From an uncultured Lachnospiraceae bacterium (lineage in GTDB: Bacteria; Bacillota; Clostridia; Lachnospirales; Lachnospiraceae): 64,000 bases of DNA. The notes under the pieces were generated by a model. That model searched no databases, was not told the DNA's origin, and was given only the letters and a program-made list of their open reading frames with translations. How positions within the stretch are numbered: the stretch's first letter is position 1; every line of letters begins with the position of its first letter. The position numbers and the translations under genes are program-made. Location: contig CAMWFQ010000009.1 of assembly GCA_947173495.1 (NCBI GenBank), positions 62,001 through 126,000 on the forward strand, given 5' to 3'. Below, in pieces: positions 42,830-51,507 of the stretch.

Positions 42830-44495
42830 AAAATCTATTTTCAGAGAAGTGATTTTATCAATGGGCATGGTTATGCTCGGTGGGATTCTGATCATCGAGA
42901 TAGCCAGCCTGTTTTTAATTCATAAGGATGGACAGCGCGCCCAGGAGCTGTTTGAGGATGCCATTGACAGTTACGCGGTATTATGGGAAAACAAGCTGAA
43001 TGAAACGGCAACGGCCATGCTGGGAATTGTCGGAATCGAGACGGGAACCCTTTACCATCAGCTGTGCGGGTCAGAGGATAAGCTGACCGTGGAGTCGGCT
43101 AAAAGGCAGCTTCAGACACAGATCACAGAGCTGAATGCAAGGTACGGATATGAGCTGACCACCTTTGTCTGTGTGCCGGAAAGGAATATTTATATTTCGG
43201 CGGAAGAAAAAGGAAGCAGCTATCTGCAGCAACAGGAAATGAAGGCAGGTATTTATGATTATATTGCAAATCATTCCATAGAAAGCCGGGAAAAATGGAA
43301 TGTTCTTTATGTACAGGACAAGCCGTTTCTGTTCAAAATTTACAAGATGGATAACGGGTATATCGGCAGCCTGTATGCGGCGGAGAAGATCTTAAACGGT
43401 ATGCATAACCGGGAAGAAAACTGGTTTCTGGAGATGGTAGACTCCAGGGGAAATATCATACTGGAGGAAGGAAAATCTCACAGAGGAGTGACAGTTTCTT
43501 ATGCAAGGGCGCTGAATTATACAAACGTGGAAATCAGGGTGACCATAAGGAGCGCCAGGCTCTATGGCAATGCAGGGCGCGGGCTGTTTATTCTGCTGGG
43601 GGCTATGATGTTTTCCTCTCTCCTTGTGTTTCTGGTATTCGGCAGACAGAGGAGAAATGTGTTTGAACCTTTGGAAAAGCTGCGTTCCGCCATGGAAAAC
43701 TACCGTATGGGAGACATGGACATGCGCCTTCCGGTGGTGGAGGACGGAACACAGATCGACCGGCTTTATCAGACATTCAATAATATGGCGGATCAGATTC
43801 AGGATCTGAAAATACGGGTATATGAAACGGAACTGGAGAAACAAAGGGTAAACAGCAATTATCTGAAAATACAGATACAGCCTCATTTTTATACGAATAT
43901 ACTGAATCTGATCTATGGAATGGCCCAGGTGAGGGATTATACTTCCATTCAAAAGCTTTCTCTTGCATGCGGAAGCTATTTCCGGTATCTGCTTGGGTGG
44001 AAGGGGACCTTCGTGCCGGTCAGGGAAGAGTTGAAATGTTTAAGCAGCTATATAGAAATTCAGAGATACCGGTATCAGGACAGATTCGAGACCAATATCT
44101 GTGTGGAGCCGGAACTGGAGGAACAGCCGATTCTACCGCTGGTAATCCAGACCTTTTTTGCAAACAGTCTGAAACACAATATCATGCGTGTCCCTGTTCT
44201 CAGGGTGGAGGCATCTGTCAAACGGACGGCGGAGGGTAAAATAGAGATCAGGGTCTGGGATAACGGCATCGGATTCCGGAAGGAAATACTGGAAAAAATT
44301 GAGAAAAACGAGTCCATCGAAAAAGATGGAGAACACATCGGTATTCAGAATGTGAAAGAACGAATCAGGGAATTTTATGGGCAGGAGGCAGACCTGTCCA
44401 TAGAAAGTGTGCCGGGCAGTACTATGGTGACGGTACTGTTGCCGGATATTCTGGCGGAAGGAGGAGAGAAAAATGAACCTGCTGCTGGTAGATGA
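42810..44495 (+). CDS. YesM-type sensor histidine kinase
   Basis: A 561-residue membrane kinase: membrane helix at about 12-34, an extracytoplasmic sensor, second helix at about 253-275 (GLFILLGAMMFSSLLVFLVF), HAMP (about 280-330), His_kinase domain with QIQPHFYTNILNLIYGMAQV (His acceptor), and HATPase motifs SLKHN (N-box) and DNGIGF. The GTG start at 42810 has gggaagg as SD and lies inside the AAA gene. It is expected to sense an extracellular sugar and phosphorylate the regulator at 44473. Confidence 0.88.
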   Translation: MAKRRNKKSIFREVILSMGMVMLGGILIIEIASLFLIHKDGQRAQELFEDAIDSYAVLWENKLNETATAMLGIVGIETGTLYHQLCGSEDKLTVESAKRQLQTQITELNARYGYELTTFVCVPERNIYISAEEKGSSYLQQQEMKAGIYDYIANHSIESREKWNVLYVQDKPFLFKIYKMDNGYIGSLYAAEKILNGMHNREENWFLEMVDSRGNIILEEGKSHRGVTVSYARALNYTNVEIRVTIRSARLYGNAGRGLFILLGAMMFSSLLVFLVFGRQRRNVFEPLEKLRSAMENYRMGDMDMRLPVVEDGTQIDRLYQTFNNMADQIQDLKIRVYETELEKQRVNSNYLKIQIQPHFYTNILNLIYGMAQVRDYTSIQKLSLACGSYFRYLLGWKGTFVPVREELKCLSSYIEIQRYRYQDRFETNICVEPELEEQPILPLVIQTFFANSLKHNIMRVPVLRVEASVKRTAEGKIEIRVWDNGIGFRKEILEKIEKNESIEKDGEHIGIQNVKERIREFYGQEADLSIESVPGSTMVTVLLPDILAEGGEKNEPAAGR

Positions 44496-45210
44496 CGAGA
44501 TCGCCATGATCCAGATCATGAAGGAATCCATTGACTGGAAAAAGTTGGGGATCCATAAGGTTTATACGTCTTATAATGCAGAGGAAGCAAGGGATATTCT
44601 GGAAAGCTCTGTTGTGGATATCCTGTTGTGCGATATAGAGATGCCGGGGGAGAGCGGACTGGATCTGATCAGGTGGATGCAGGATATGTATCCGGAAGTT
44701 GTCTGTATTATTTTGACAGGCTACCCGGACTTTAACTACGCAAGAAGCGCGATTTCTCTGGGAGTCTATCAGTACCTGCTGAAGCCAGTTGCTTTTGAGG
44801 AGATGGAGCAGGCGGTTATATCGGCAATAGAGAGAAAGGAAGAAGCCATGGCATCCTCCCGGAGTGCCCGGATGCAGGCGGCCGAGAATGTGGCTGATCC
44901 CATACAGACAGTGAAAGAGTATCTGGAGGCTCATTACAACGAAGTGGTAACCCGAAAAAATATAGAATCGCTGGTTCATCTGAACGGGGATTATATGAAC
45001 AGGGAATTTAAGAAGTCTACCGGCTACACTTTAATGGAGTATATACAGCGCTACCGGATTATAATGGCCAAAAAGCTGCTTCGGGAGACAAACCTGTCCA
45101 TGACGGAAATCAGCGCACAGATGGGCTATGATTCTCCGGCATATTTTGCCAAAATCTTCAAAAAGCAGACATCCTTAACGCCAAGCGAGTACCGGAGCAG
45201 ACATGAATGA
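44473..45210 (+). CDS. YesN-type response regulator with AraC DNA-binding domain
   Basis: A 245-residue regulator. Receiver domain with DDE acids (VDDEIAM), phosphoacceptor Asp in LLCDIEMPGESG, and Lys in LLKPV; C-terminal AraC domain with VTRKNIESLVHLNGDYMNRE and MTEISAQMGYDSPAYFAKIF, ending TPSEYRSRHE. It overlaps the kinase gene by 23 nt and probably activates the ABC importer genes that follow. Confidence 0.92.
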   Translation: MNLLLVDDEIAMIQIMKESIDWKKLGIHKVYTSYNAEEARDILESSVVDILLCDIEMPGESGLDLIRWMQDMYPEVVCIILTGYPDFNYARSAISLGVYQYLLKPVAFEEMEQAVISAIERKEEAMASSRSARMQAAENVADPIQTVKEYLEAHYNEVVTRKNIESLVHLNGDYMNREFKKSTGYTLMEYIQRYRIIMAKKLLRETNLSMTEISAQMGYDSPAYFAKIFKKQTSLTPSEYRSRHE

Positions 45211-45382
45211 AAGCAGTTCAAAAAGGATGCGTCCTGGAGAGGCAGTTTGTTTCGAGGGTCCCTTACCTGAAAAGTCGGTTTTGTTATAGAATGCACCGGT
45301 ATTAAAATTGCAGCGTGATGTCTGAACGGATATGATAATAAAAAACAGACAAAACTGTGATAAAGAAAGGGAGGACATAAAC

Positions 45383-46987
45383 GTGAAAAAGAAACTGATT
45401 GCAATGTTATTGACAGCTTCCATGGCAATATCCGTACTCGCAGGCTGCGGGAATAAGCCATCAGAGGAAGGTGCGGGCGGACAGCAGGCTGCGGAATCGG
45501 GACAGGAGGAGGTACAGAAAACAGAACAGGGAACCGGAGAAGGCGAGGAGTCAGAGGGAGAAGAAGCTTCCGGAGATGCTGTATTGAAGGATGGGGAGAT
45601 GACGGAACTGCTTATGGTCTGGCCGGGCTCCAATGCGTCCCCTGCCAGCATGCAGGAAGTGGAAGATGCCATGAATGAGATCATTGCTCCGGTTGTGGAC
45701 GCAAAGGTGAAACTGCAGATTATTGAATGGGGATCTTATGACGATCAGACGAACCTGATGCTCTCAAGCGGGGAGAAACTGGATATTTTCTTCACCACCT
45801 CCAATATCAGGGAAAAAGGGCAGAGGGGACAGCTGTATGATATTTCAAAGGACATACAGACCTATGCGCCCGATGCCTATAAGGCGCTGGAACGTTACAT
45901 TGACGCGTGCTATTTCGACGGCGCTCTGTATGGCCTTCCCAGCTTCCGGGATATGGCGGCCCAGGCCGGACTGATGTGCCGGAAGGATATTCTGGATGAG
46001 ACCGATTATACAGCAGACGATATTAAAACATTAGAAGATGTTGAAAAGATCCTGGCAAAGGTAAAGGAGCTTCATCCGGATATGTATCCTCTGATTCCCT
46101 CGGACCTGACAAGCGGCTGTCTTATGAGAGGAATACAGGGACAGTTTGATAACATTGCCGCAGGCGTGGGAGTGGATATGGGAGACGATCCTTCCGACGG
46201 CGTTACCATCGTCAGCCTCTATGAGACGGAGCAGTATAAGGCCCTTGCACAGAGAGCATATGACTGGAATCAGAAAGGATATTTTATGCCGGATTCCACC
46301 ACTAATACCACACCCCGGCAGGATATTCTGAAGGCGGGCAATGCATTCGGATACCTTGGAAATTATCATCCGGGCATCGTGACCCAGGAGACCATGAATA
46401 CCGGGATGGAAATTGTGGCAGTTCCGGTTACGGCAAAATCTCTTTCTACCGAATCCGTAAACTTTGTGGAATGGCTGATTGCAGCACAATGTGAAAATCC
46501 GCAGAAAGCCCTGGCAGTGCTGAATCTTCTCTACTCCAATGCCGACTTTCAGAATCTGTTCCGCTATGGTATTGAGGGGAAAGACTACGAGGTGAAGGAT
46601 GAGAAGAACGGTGTTGCGGGCTATCCGGAAGGGATTACCAGTGCAAATGTGGGCTGGGGAAATGAAATGTGGATCTCAGGTAATGCAGCAGTGGGATATG
46701 CGTGGGAAACGGATCCGGAAGAGGTGTTCATCAGATATGCTGAATTTAATGATACAGCAGTGCTCTCGCCTTTGTATGGTTTCATCTATGATACAGGCAA
46801 TGTGAGAAATGAGATCACGGCGATCAGCAATGCAACTGATAAGTATAAAGCGATTATTGAAAACGGGGATGCTGATCCGGAAACCTCTCTGGAAGCGTTC
46901 AATGAAGAATTAAAAGCGGCGGGAATTGAAAACATCATTGCTGATATGCAGGCACAGGCAGATGCCTGGCTGAATGAGAATAAGTAA
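45383..46987 (+). CDS. Oligosaccharide ABC transporter substrate-binding lipoprotein (LplA/LipO type)
   Basis: A 534-residue solute-binding protein: signal peptide ending in the lipobox LAGC, an acidic linker (Gln/Glu/Gly-rich, about 25-60), then the binding domain starting MTELLMVWPGSNASPA. The GTG at 45383 has SD gggagg and gives the normal KKKLIAMLLTASMAISVLAG signal; the upstream in-frame ATG (45332) would add a non-signal lead. It should feed the two permeases below. The adjacent fucosidase suggests a fucosylated substrate. Confidence 0.9.
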   Translation: MKKKLIAMLLTASMAISVLAGCGNKPSEEGAGGQQAAESGQEEVQKTEQGTGEGEESEGEEASGDAVLKDGEMTELLMVWPGSNASPASMQEVEDAMNEIIAPVVDAKVKLQIIEWGSYDDQTNLMLSSGEKLDIFFTTSNIREKGQRGQLYDISKDIQTYAPDAYKALERYIDACYFDGALYGLPSFRDMAAQAGLMCRKDILDETDYTADDIKTLEDVEKILAKVKELHPDMYPLIPSDLTSGCLMRGIQGQFDNIAAGVGVDMGDDPSDGVTIVSLYETEQYKALAQRAYDWNQKGYFMPDSTTNTTPRQDILKAGNAFGYLGNYHPGIVTQETMNTGMEIVAVPVTAKSLSTESVNFVEWLIAAQCENPQKALAVLNLLYSNADFQNLFRYGIEGKDYEVKDEKNGVAGYPEGITSANVGWGNEMWISGNAAVGYAWETDPEEVFIRYAEFNDTAVLSPLYGFIYDTGNVRNEITAISNATDKYKAIIENGDADPETSLEAFNEELKAAGIENIIADMQAQADAWLNENK

Positions 46988-47004
46988 AAGATGCTGACAC
47001 AGAT

Positions 47005-47038
47005 AAGCGGCCGATGGATATGGTTTTATCGGCCGCTT
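47005..47038 (+). terminator. Intercistronic hairpin after the binding-protein gene
   Basis: AAGCGGCCGAT pairs with ATCGGCCGCTT, followed by aatttatt. Same position and probable role as the hairpin at 12077 in the other import operon. Confidence 0.75.
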
Positions 47039-47104
47039 AATTTATTAAGAAATTGTCTTGCAATGTGCACGACCTGCTGCCGGATAGGTCTGAGGAGAAA
47101 GAGT

Positions 47105-48025
47105 ATGGATGGTAAAAAAAGGAAAAGCAGGATCCGCAGGGCGATACCGCTGTATATTATGGTAGCGCCGGGATTTCTGTATCTCCTGATCAATAATTAT
47201 GTTCCAATGTTTGGAATTGTGATCGCCTTTAAAAATATTAATTTTTCAAAGGGAATTCTGAAAAGCGACTGGGCGGGGCTATCCAATTTTGAATATTTGT
47301 TTAAAGCGCCTGACGCACTGCTGATCACGAGAAATACGCTTCTTTATAATGTGGCGTTTATTATCGTCAATACAGTTGCGGCGATGGTGATCGCCATTAT
47401 TTTAAGTGAGATCCGAAGTAAAGTTAAAGTAAGGATTTTTCAGTCCTGCGTGCTGATCCCGTCTCTGATATCCATTATCATTGTCAGTTATCTGGCTTAT
47501 GCATTCCTGAGCGGAAGGACGGGCTTTGTTAACGGGATGCTTGCAGGAGCGGGCAGAGAAACAATCTCCTTTTATACGGAACCCGAATACTGGCCGGGTA
47601 TATTGATCTTTATCAACTGCTGGAAGGGGGCGGGCTATTCGTCGGTTATTTATCTGGCGGCCATTCACGGAATCGATCAGGAGATGTATGAGGCCGCTGA
47701 AATCGATGGCGCTACCCGCTGGGGGAAAATCCGTTTTATTACACTGCCCATGCTGAAATCCACGGTGATCACGCTCACCCTTTTAAGCATAGGAAGAATA
47801 TTTTATTCTGATTTCGGATTGTTCTATCAGGTGCCGATGAATTCAGGGGCGCTGATCAATGCCACGAACACCATCGATACCTATGTGTACAGAGGATTGA
47901 TTGAGCTGGGGGATATCAGCATGTCATCCGCCGCCTGCGTGTATCAGTCGCTGGTGGGCTTTGTGCTGGTACTGGCAGCGAACCGGATCACCAGAAAATA
48001 CAGTGCGGAAAATGCGTTGTTTTAG
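47105..48025 (+). CDS. Oligosaccharide ABC transporter permease (LplB type)
   Basis: A 306-residue membrane protein with about six segments. The EAA loop is MYEAAEIDGATRWGKIRFI. The frame opens at 46991 through the terminator hairpin; the ATG at 47105 with SD gaggagaa gives a normal N terminus (MDGKKRKSRIRRAIPLYIMV) and is preferred. Confidence 0.9.
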   Translation: MDGKKRKSRIRRAIPLYIMVAPGFLYLLINNYVPMFGIVIAFKNINFSKGILKSDWAGLSNFEYLFKAPDALLITRNTLLYNVAFIIVNTVAAMVIAIILSEIRSKVKVRIFQSCVLIPSLISIIIVSYLAYAFLSGRTGFVNGMLAGAGRETISFYTEPEYWPGILIFINCWKGAGYSSVIYLAAIHGIDQEMYEAAEIDGATRWGKIRFITLPMLKSTVITLTLLSIGRIFYSDFGLFYQVPMNSGALINATNTIDTYVYRGLIELGDISMSSAACVYQSLVGFVLVLAANRITRKYSAENALF

Positions 48026-48033
48026 AGGGAGGA

Positions 48034-48159
48034 AGATTAAAATTTTCAATCGCGAGATTTGTGTCTGCGCGTTGCTTGCCACAAACTCGTTAATCCATTT
48101 TATGGATTTAGCCATATCATGGCTTTGCACAACAAAGCAGCGCAGAAATGGGGATAAAT
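48034..48159 (+). repeat. SD-proximal structured element, family 1, copy C
   Basis: Lies between the two permease genes. Preceded by SD-like gagggaggaag; the AT dyad has lost its left half; then GAGATTTGTG/CACAAACTC with TCTGCGC in the loop, AATCCAT/ATGGATT, AGCCAT/ATGGCT, and GCGCAGA before SD tggggat and ATG 48160. Very close in sequence to copy B. Confidence 0.8.
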
Positions 48160-49056
48160 ATGACTGGAAGAAAAACAGAAAGACGGTATCAGATGATGCT
48201 GACGGTTGTAATGGCAATGATTGCGCTGATTATGGTGATCCCTCTGGCTTTGTTGGTGATGGCTTCTATTACCAGTAACCAGGAGATCGTGCTGCATGGA
48301 TATTCCTTCTGGCCTGGGGAATTCAGCCTGGAGGCATACAGATACATATGGAATGAGAAGGGACAGATTTTCCGTGCCTATGGTATTACCTTTCTGGTGA
48401 CGATTCTGGGGACGGGGATGGGAACCGCGGCCACACTGCTGTATGGCTATGTACTGGCGCATGCTCCGTTTCCGGGGAAAACATTTCTGGCTTTTTATCT
48501 GTTCTTTACCATGTTGTTTAACGGGGGACTGGTACCGACTTACATCATGTACACCCGCTATCTGCATATGAAAAACACAATAGGCGCCCTTATCATACCG
48601 GCGCTTCTGATGAACGCCTTTAATGTAATTCTGGCGCGGACCTATATTCAGTCCAATATACCGGCGGCCTTAAGTGAAGCGGCACAGATCGACGGAGCGT
48701 CGGAATTCCGGATTTTCGGACAGGTGGTGCTGCCGCTGTGCAAGCCCATCATAGCAACCATCGGATTGTTTATCGGGCTTGGGTATTGGAACGACTGGAC
48801 AAACGGACTGTATTATGTGACGGATGCAAAGCTTTTCAGTATTCAGCAGCTTCTGAATAATATGATCAAAAATATTGAATTTCTGTCCAAAAATGCTAAC
48901 AGCAATATCAATCTGTCCAGTATCGGAGGGGGCATTCCCCAGGAGACAGTCCGCATGGCCATTGCGATCGTAGGACTGTTGCCGGTTCTGATGGTATTTC
49001 CCTTTGTCCAGAAATATTTTATCAAAGGAATTGCGGTGGGGGCGGTGAAAGGATAA
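48160..49056 (+). CDS. Oligosaccharide ABC transporter permease (LplC/YtcP type)
   Basis: A 298-residue membrane protein with about six segments and the EAA loop ALSEAAQIDGASEFRIFGQV; it ends KYFIKGIAVGAVKG as usual for this subunit. An ATG at 48148 is in frame, but by analogy with the purF copy of the element the SD ggggat serves ATG 48160. Transport energy presumably comes from a shared ATPase encoded elsewhere. Confidence 0.9.
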   Translation: MTGRKTERRYQMMLTVVMAMIALIMVIPLALLVMASITSNQEIVLHGYSFWPGEFSLEAYRYIWNEKGQIFRAYGITFLVTILGTGMGTAATLLYGYVLAHAPFPGKTFLAFYLFFTMLFNGGLVPTYIMYTRYLHMKNTIGALIIPALLMNAFNVILARTYIQSNIPAALSEAAQIDGASEFRIFGQVVLPLCKPIIATIGLFIGLGYWNDWTNGLYYVTDAKLFSIQQLLNNMIKNIEFLSKNANSNINLSSIGGGIPQETVRMAIAIVGLLPVLMVFPFVQKYFIKGIAVGAVKG

Positions 49057-49110
49057 CAAAAAGCCCGCGCAGAGAAAAGCCATTGCGTAGAAAAGCTACT
49101 GTGTAGAAAA

Positions 49111-49139
49111 GCCCATGAAGGGAAACGCTCTTCATGGGC
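49111..49139 (+). other. Hairpin and short tandem repeats before the fucosidase gene
   Basis: GCCCATGAA/TTCATGGGC forms a 9-bp stem with an 11-nt loop. Just upstream are three imperfect repeats of gcgtagaaaagc (49066-49112). No T-run follows, so this is more likely a processing or stabilising structure than a terminator. Confidence 0.45.
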
Positions 49140-49175
49140 CTGGAAGAATGGGAAAGAAAGGAGAAGAAAAACAGG

Positions 49176-50549
49176 ATGAAAACCACAGAACAAATGAAAT
49201 CCTTTGAGCAGGCGTATAAAAATTATATTCCCGAACAGGTGGAACGTCTGAACGAGAATCAGATGAAATGGTTCCGGGATGCCAAGTTTGGGATGTTCAT
49301 TCACTGGGGACTGTACTCTATGCTGGGAAAGGGCGAATGGGTATTGTTTAAGGAACGTCTGAATGTGAAGGATTATGAAAGACTGGCGGATGATTTTTCT
49401 GCCGTGAAATTTGATGCCCGCAAGTGGGCAAGGACGGCGAAGGCGGCAGGAATGAAGTATATGGTGCTTACCACCCGGCATCATGACGGATTCTGCCTGT
49501 TTGAGAGCAGGTGCAGTTCTTTTCAGGCAATGAACAGTGCGGCTCATAAGGATTTTGTGAGGGAATACGTGGATGCCTGCAGGGAGGAAGGGTTGAAGGT
49601 GGGATTTTATTATTCCCCTCTCGACTGGCGGTTTCCGGGATATTTTATGCCGGATCTGTACTGGGAGAATGCCCTGGAATTGAAGAAGCAGTGCCATGAG
49701 CAGCTCAGGGAACTGATGACCAACTACGGAAAAATTGATCTTTTGTGGTTTGACGGAGAGTGGCTGGCACTGGGAGGAATGGACTGGAATGAAACCGCAG
49801 GGTGGTTTCGCAGGCCGGACTGGGCGATTGGCAAATATATGAAAGTGAACTATTTCTGGGAGTCTGAGAAAATCATCAATGAAATACGGAGACTCCAGCC
49901 CGGGATCATGATCAATAACCGGTTCGGCTGGGAGGGGGACTTCCATGTAAGAGAGCGGAGAATCGACGATATCCGTACGGATAAGCCCTGGGACTCCAAC
50001 GACTGTATTGCAGATTCCTGGGGATATATTCCAGGAAGGCCCGTTTTATCGCTCAGGGAGCTGATTCATAATCTGGTATCCATTGCGGTGCGGGACGGCA
50101 ATTATCTTCTCAACGTAGGACCCGCAGGAGAGGGGGATATGGAAGAGGAGCAGACAGAGCGATTAAAACAGATGGGAGAGTGGCTTGCCTGCTATGGACA
50201 GACACTTTATGGAACCAGAGGCGGCCCTGTGATTCCCGGAAACTGGGGCGGAACCACCTATACCGGCAATACGGTGTATGTCCATATCCTGGAATGGCAG
50301 AAGGAAGGAGTGACATTTTCCATTCCGAACCATAAGCTTATGGCCTGGGGAGCGCTGAATGCAGCCAATGTCCATCTTGAGGAGAAGGAGGGACAGATTC
50401 GGATTGGCATTCCGGTGGCGGACAGGGATCCTTTTGATACCATCATAGAGCTTGTTTTTGACAAGGAAATAGAGTGGGAAGGGATTAAGGGAACGGAAAA
50501 TGATGTTTACGGGCTGGGGGATGGGATACAAAACCGCAGCGCTAACTGA
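49176..50549 (+). CDS. GH29 alpha-L-fucosidase
   Basis: A 457-residue fucosidase: AKFGMFIHWGLYSMLGKGEW, MKYMVLTTRHHDGFCLFES, the nucleophile Asp in LLWFDGEW, and NYLLNVGPAGEGD at the end of the catalytic domain, followed by a beta-rich C-terminal domain from about residue 350. No signal peptide, so it acts on imported sugar. ATG 49176 with SD aaaggag is preferred over 49134, which begins inside the hairpin. Longer than and only distantly similar to the GH29 enzyme at 20156. Confidence 0.92.
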   Translation: MKTTEQMKSFEQAYKNYIPEQVERLNENQMKWFRDAKFGMFIHWGLYSMLGKGEWVLFKERLNVKDYERLADDFSAVKFDARKWARTAKAAGMKYMVLTTRHHDGFCLFESRCSSFQAMNSAAHKDFVREYVDACREEGLKVGFYYSPLDWRFPGYFMPDLYWENALELKKQCHEQLRELMTNYGKIDLLWFDGEWLALGGMDWNETAGWFRRPDWAIGKYMKVNYFWESEKIINEIRRLQPGIMINNRFGWEGDFHVRERRIDDIRTDKPWDSNDCIADSWGYIPGRPVLSLRELIHNLVSIAVRDGNYLLNVGPAGEGDMEEEQTERLKQMGEWLACYGQTLYGTRGGPVIPGNWGGTTYTGNTVYVHILEWQKEGVTFSIPNHKLMAWGALNAANVHLEEKEGQIRIGIPVADRDPFDTIIELVFDKEIEWEGIKGTENDVYGLGDGIQNRSAN

Positions 50550-50598
50550 TTTCTGCGACAGACGAAAAAACATGTACGACTTATAAAACGTCAATCAC

Positions 50599-50649
50599 AC
50601 ATATAAAAAGCAGGATATGCCTTATGAGGATCTCCTGCTTTTTATATGT
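50599..50649. terminator. Strong terminator after the fucosidase gene
   Basis: ACATATAAAAAGCAGGA pairs perfectly with TCCTGCTTTTTATATGT around a 17-nt loop; the stem itself contains A and T tracts, so it can stop transcription from both sides. From here to 50767 there is no gene; a GTGAACG/CGTTCAC hairpin with an AAAAATTTTT core lies at about 50661-50692. Confidence 0.85.
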
Positions 50650-50767
50650 ACGACTTTATAGTGAACGAAAAAATTTTTGTTTTGGCGTTCACGGCACCGA
50701 TTTTGTGTTACGTGAAGGAAACAAGATTTACTCTTGCAAAATTTTGCGCATTCCCTGGAAGAAAATA

Positions 50768-50956
50768 TTAGATTGAGAAATTTTTCACTTCATCCCGCGT
50801 AAGCTCAATCAACTTTTTTCCACATTTTTTTGCATATCTTGAGAGCTCCAGCAAATTCACATGGCAAGAAGGTGCGTTAGCATATGGATCAGGCTGTTCA
50901 TAATAGCTTGGTGAAATGACCTGGTTTTCCATAAACTTAGGTTTCGTTCCATTCAT
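50768..50956 (-). CDS. Small conserved-looking protein, 62 aa
   Basis: Encodes MNGTKPKFMENQVISPSYYE through NLLELSRYAKKCGKKLIELT and ends RDEVKNFSI. Soluble, mixed charge, helical C-terminal half. It starts at ATG 50956 with SD ggaggtg; a longer frame to 50998 exists but lacks an SD. It overlaps a tiny upstream ORF in a two-gene arrangement reminiscent of antitoxin-toxin or regulator pairs, but no family was firmly recognised. Confidence 0.6.
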   Translation of the reverse strand: MNGTKPKFMENQVISPSYYEQPDPYANAPSCHVNLLELSRYAKKCGKKLIELTRDEVKNFSI

Positions 50957-51023
50957 AATGATACACCTCCAATAATTTTTTTGCCTGTTCTTCATCAATA
51001 AAAAATTGATACTGATGAAGCAT
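50937..51023 (-). CDS. Possible small ORF, 28 aa
   Basis: MLHQYQFFIDEEQAKKLLEV then YHYEWNET, overlapping the next gene by 20 nt in another frame; the SD of the next gene lies within it, so coupling is plausible. The frame is open further upstream but those codons lie before the predicted transcription start. SD is weak. Coding is uncertain. Confidence 0.35.
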   Translation of the reverse strand: MLHQYQFFIDEEQAKKLLEVYHYEWNET

Positions 51024-51067
51024 GCCTAAATATTCTGCATGAAAAACATTAATATAATGCTTCAATA

Positions 51068-51097
51068 ATTATATCCTACAGTATCATTATTTATCAA
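51068..51097 (-). promoter_or_regulatory. Promoter of the small minus-strand operon
   Basis: On the minus strand TTGATA (51097-51092), 18 bp, TATAAT (51073-51068). Transcription would begin near 51061. Confidence 0.6.
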
Positions 51098-51135
51098 CCT
51101 AAGAATCAATCTGTTCCCCATTTTCCACACATTTT

Positions 51136-51145
51136 GTGTTATACT
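51136..51145 (+). promoter_or_regulatory. Extended -10 promoter upstream of copy D and the MATE operon
   Basis: The sequence tgTGTTATACT contains an extended -10 (TG-n-TATACT); no convincing -35 box is seen. It would place the structured element copy D in the leader of the MATE operon. Confidence 0.35.
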
Positions 51146-51181
51146 GATTTGTAGTTGGAATTCTCAGGGAACGGAGTGGAA

Positions 51182-51315
51182 GATTGAAAATTAAAATTTT
51201 CAATCGCGAGATTTGTGTCTGCGCACTGCTTGCCACAAACTCGTTAATCCATATTTTATGGATTTAGCCATATCATGGCTTTGCGCAGCAAAGAAGCGCA
51301 GAAATGAGGGAAAAA
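51182..51315 (+). repeat. SD-proximal structured element, family 1, copy D
   Basis: AT dyad ATTGAAAATT/AATTTTCAAT; GAGATTTGTG/CACAAACTC hairpin with TCTGCGC in the loop; AATCCATA/TATGGATT, one base pair longer than in copies B and C through matched insertions on both arms; AGCCAT/ATGGCT; GCGCAGA; then SD tgaggg and ATG 51316. Preceded by SD-like ggagtggaag. The frame from TTG 51184 stops at 51267, so the leader peptide is not conserved here. Confidence 0.8.
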
Positions 51316-51507
51316 ATGGAAAACCGAAAGAAAATACTACGAAACAGAATGCGGCGGGAAAAGGAAATATGGAAGCAGGAAAAGAAGAGGCGGAAATGGA
51401 AGGAAAAGCGGTGGAAACGCATTAATACAAAGATAGAGAGGACAGCAGTCTTCCTGGCGATTGTGGTGTGCATTGTAAGTTCTGTGCTGGAGGCGCAGGA
51501 AAGATGA
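51316..51507 (+). CDS. Small highly basic protein with one membrane segment, 63 aa
   Basis: The first 40 residues are almost all Lys, Arg, Glu and Trp (for example KKRRKWKEKRWKRINTK), followed by a hydrophobic segment TAVFLAIVVCIVSSVL. Start ATG is provided by element copy D with SD tgaggg. It overlaps the MATE start (ATGA). Could be a small membrane accessory or a leader ORF coupling translation to MATE; no family recognised. Confidence 0.5.
   Translation: MENRKKILRNRMRREKEIWKQEKKRRKWKEKRWKRINTKIERTAVFLAIVVCIVSSVLEAQER

Noticed and set aside
47901-48278. 125-codon ORF spanning the family 1 element copy C
   Set aside because: It joins the end of one permease and the beginning of the next in other frames; the shared peptide comes from the repeat itself.
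49066-49112. CRISPR-like short repeats
   Set aside because: Only three imperfect repeats of about 12 bp with no spacers; no cas genes in the window.
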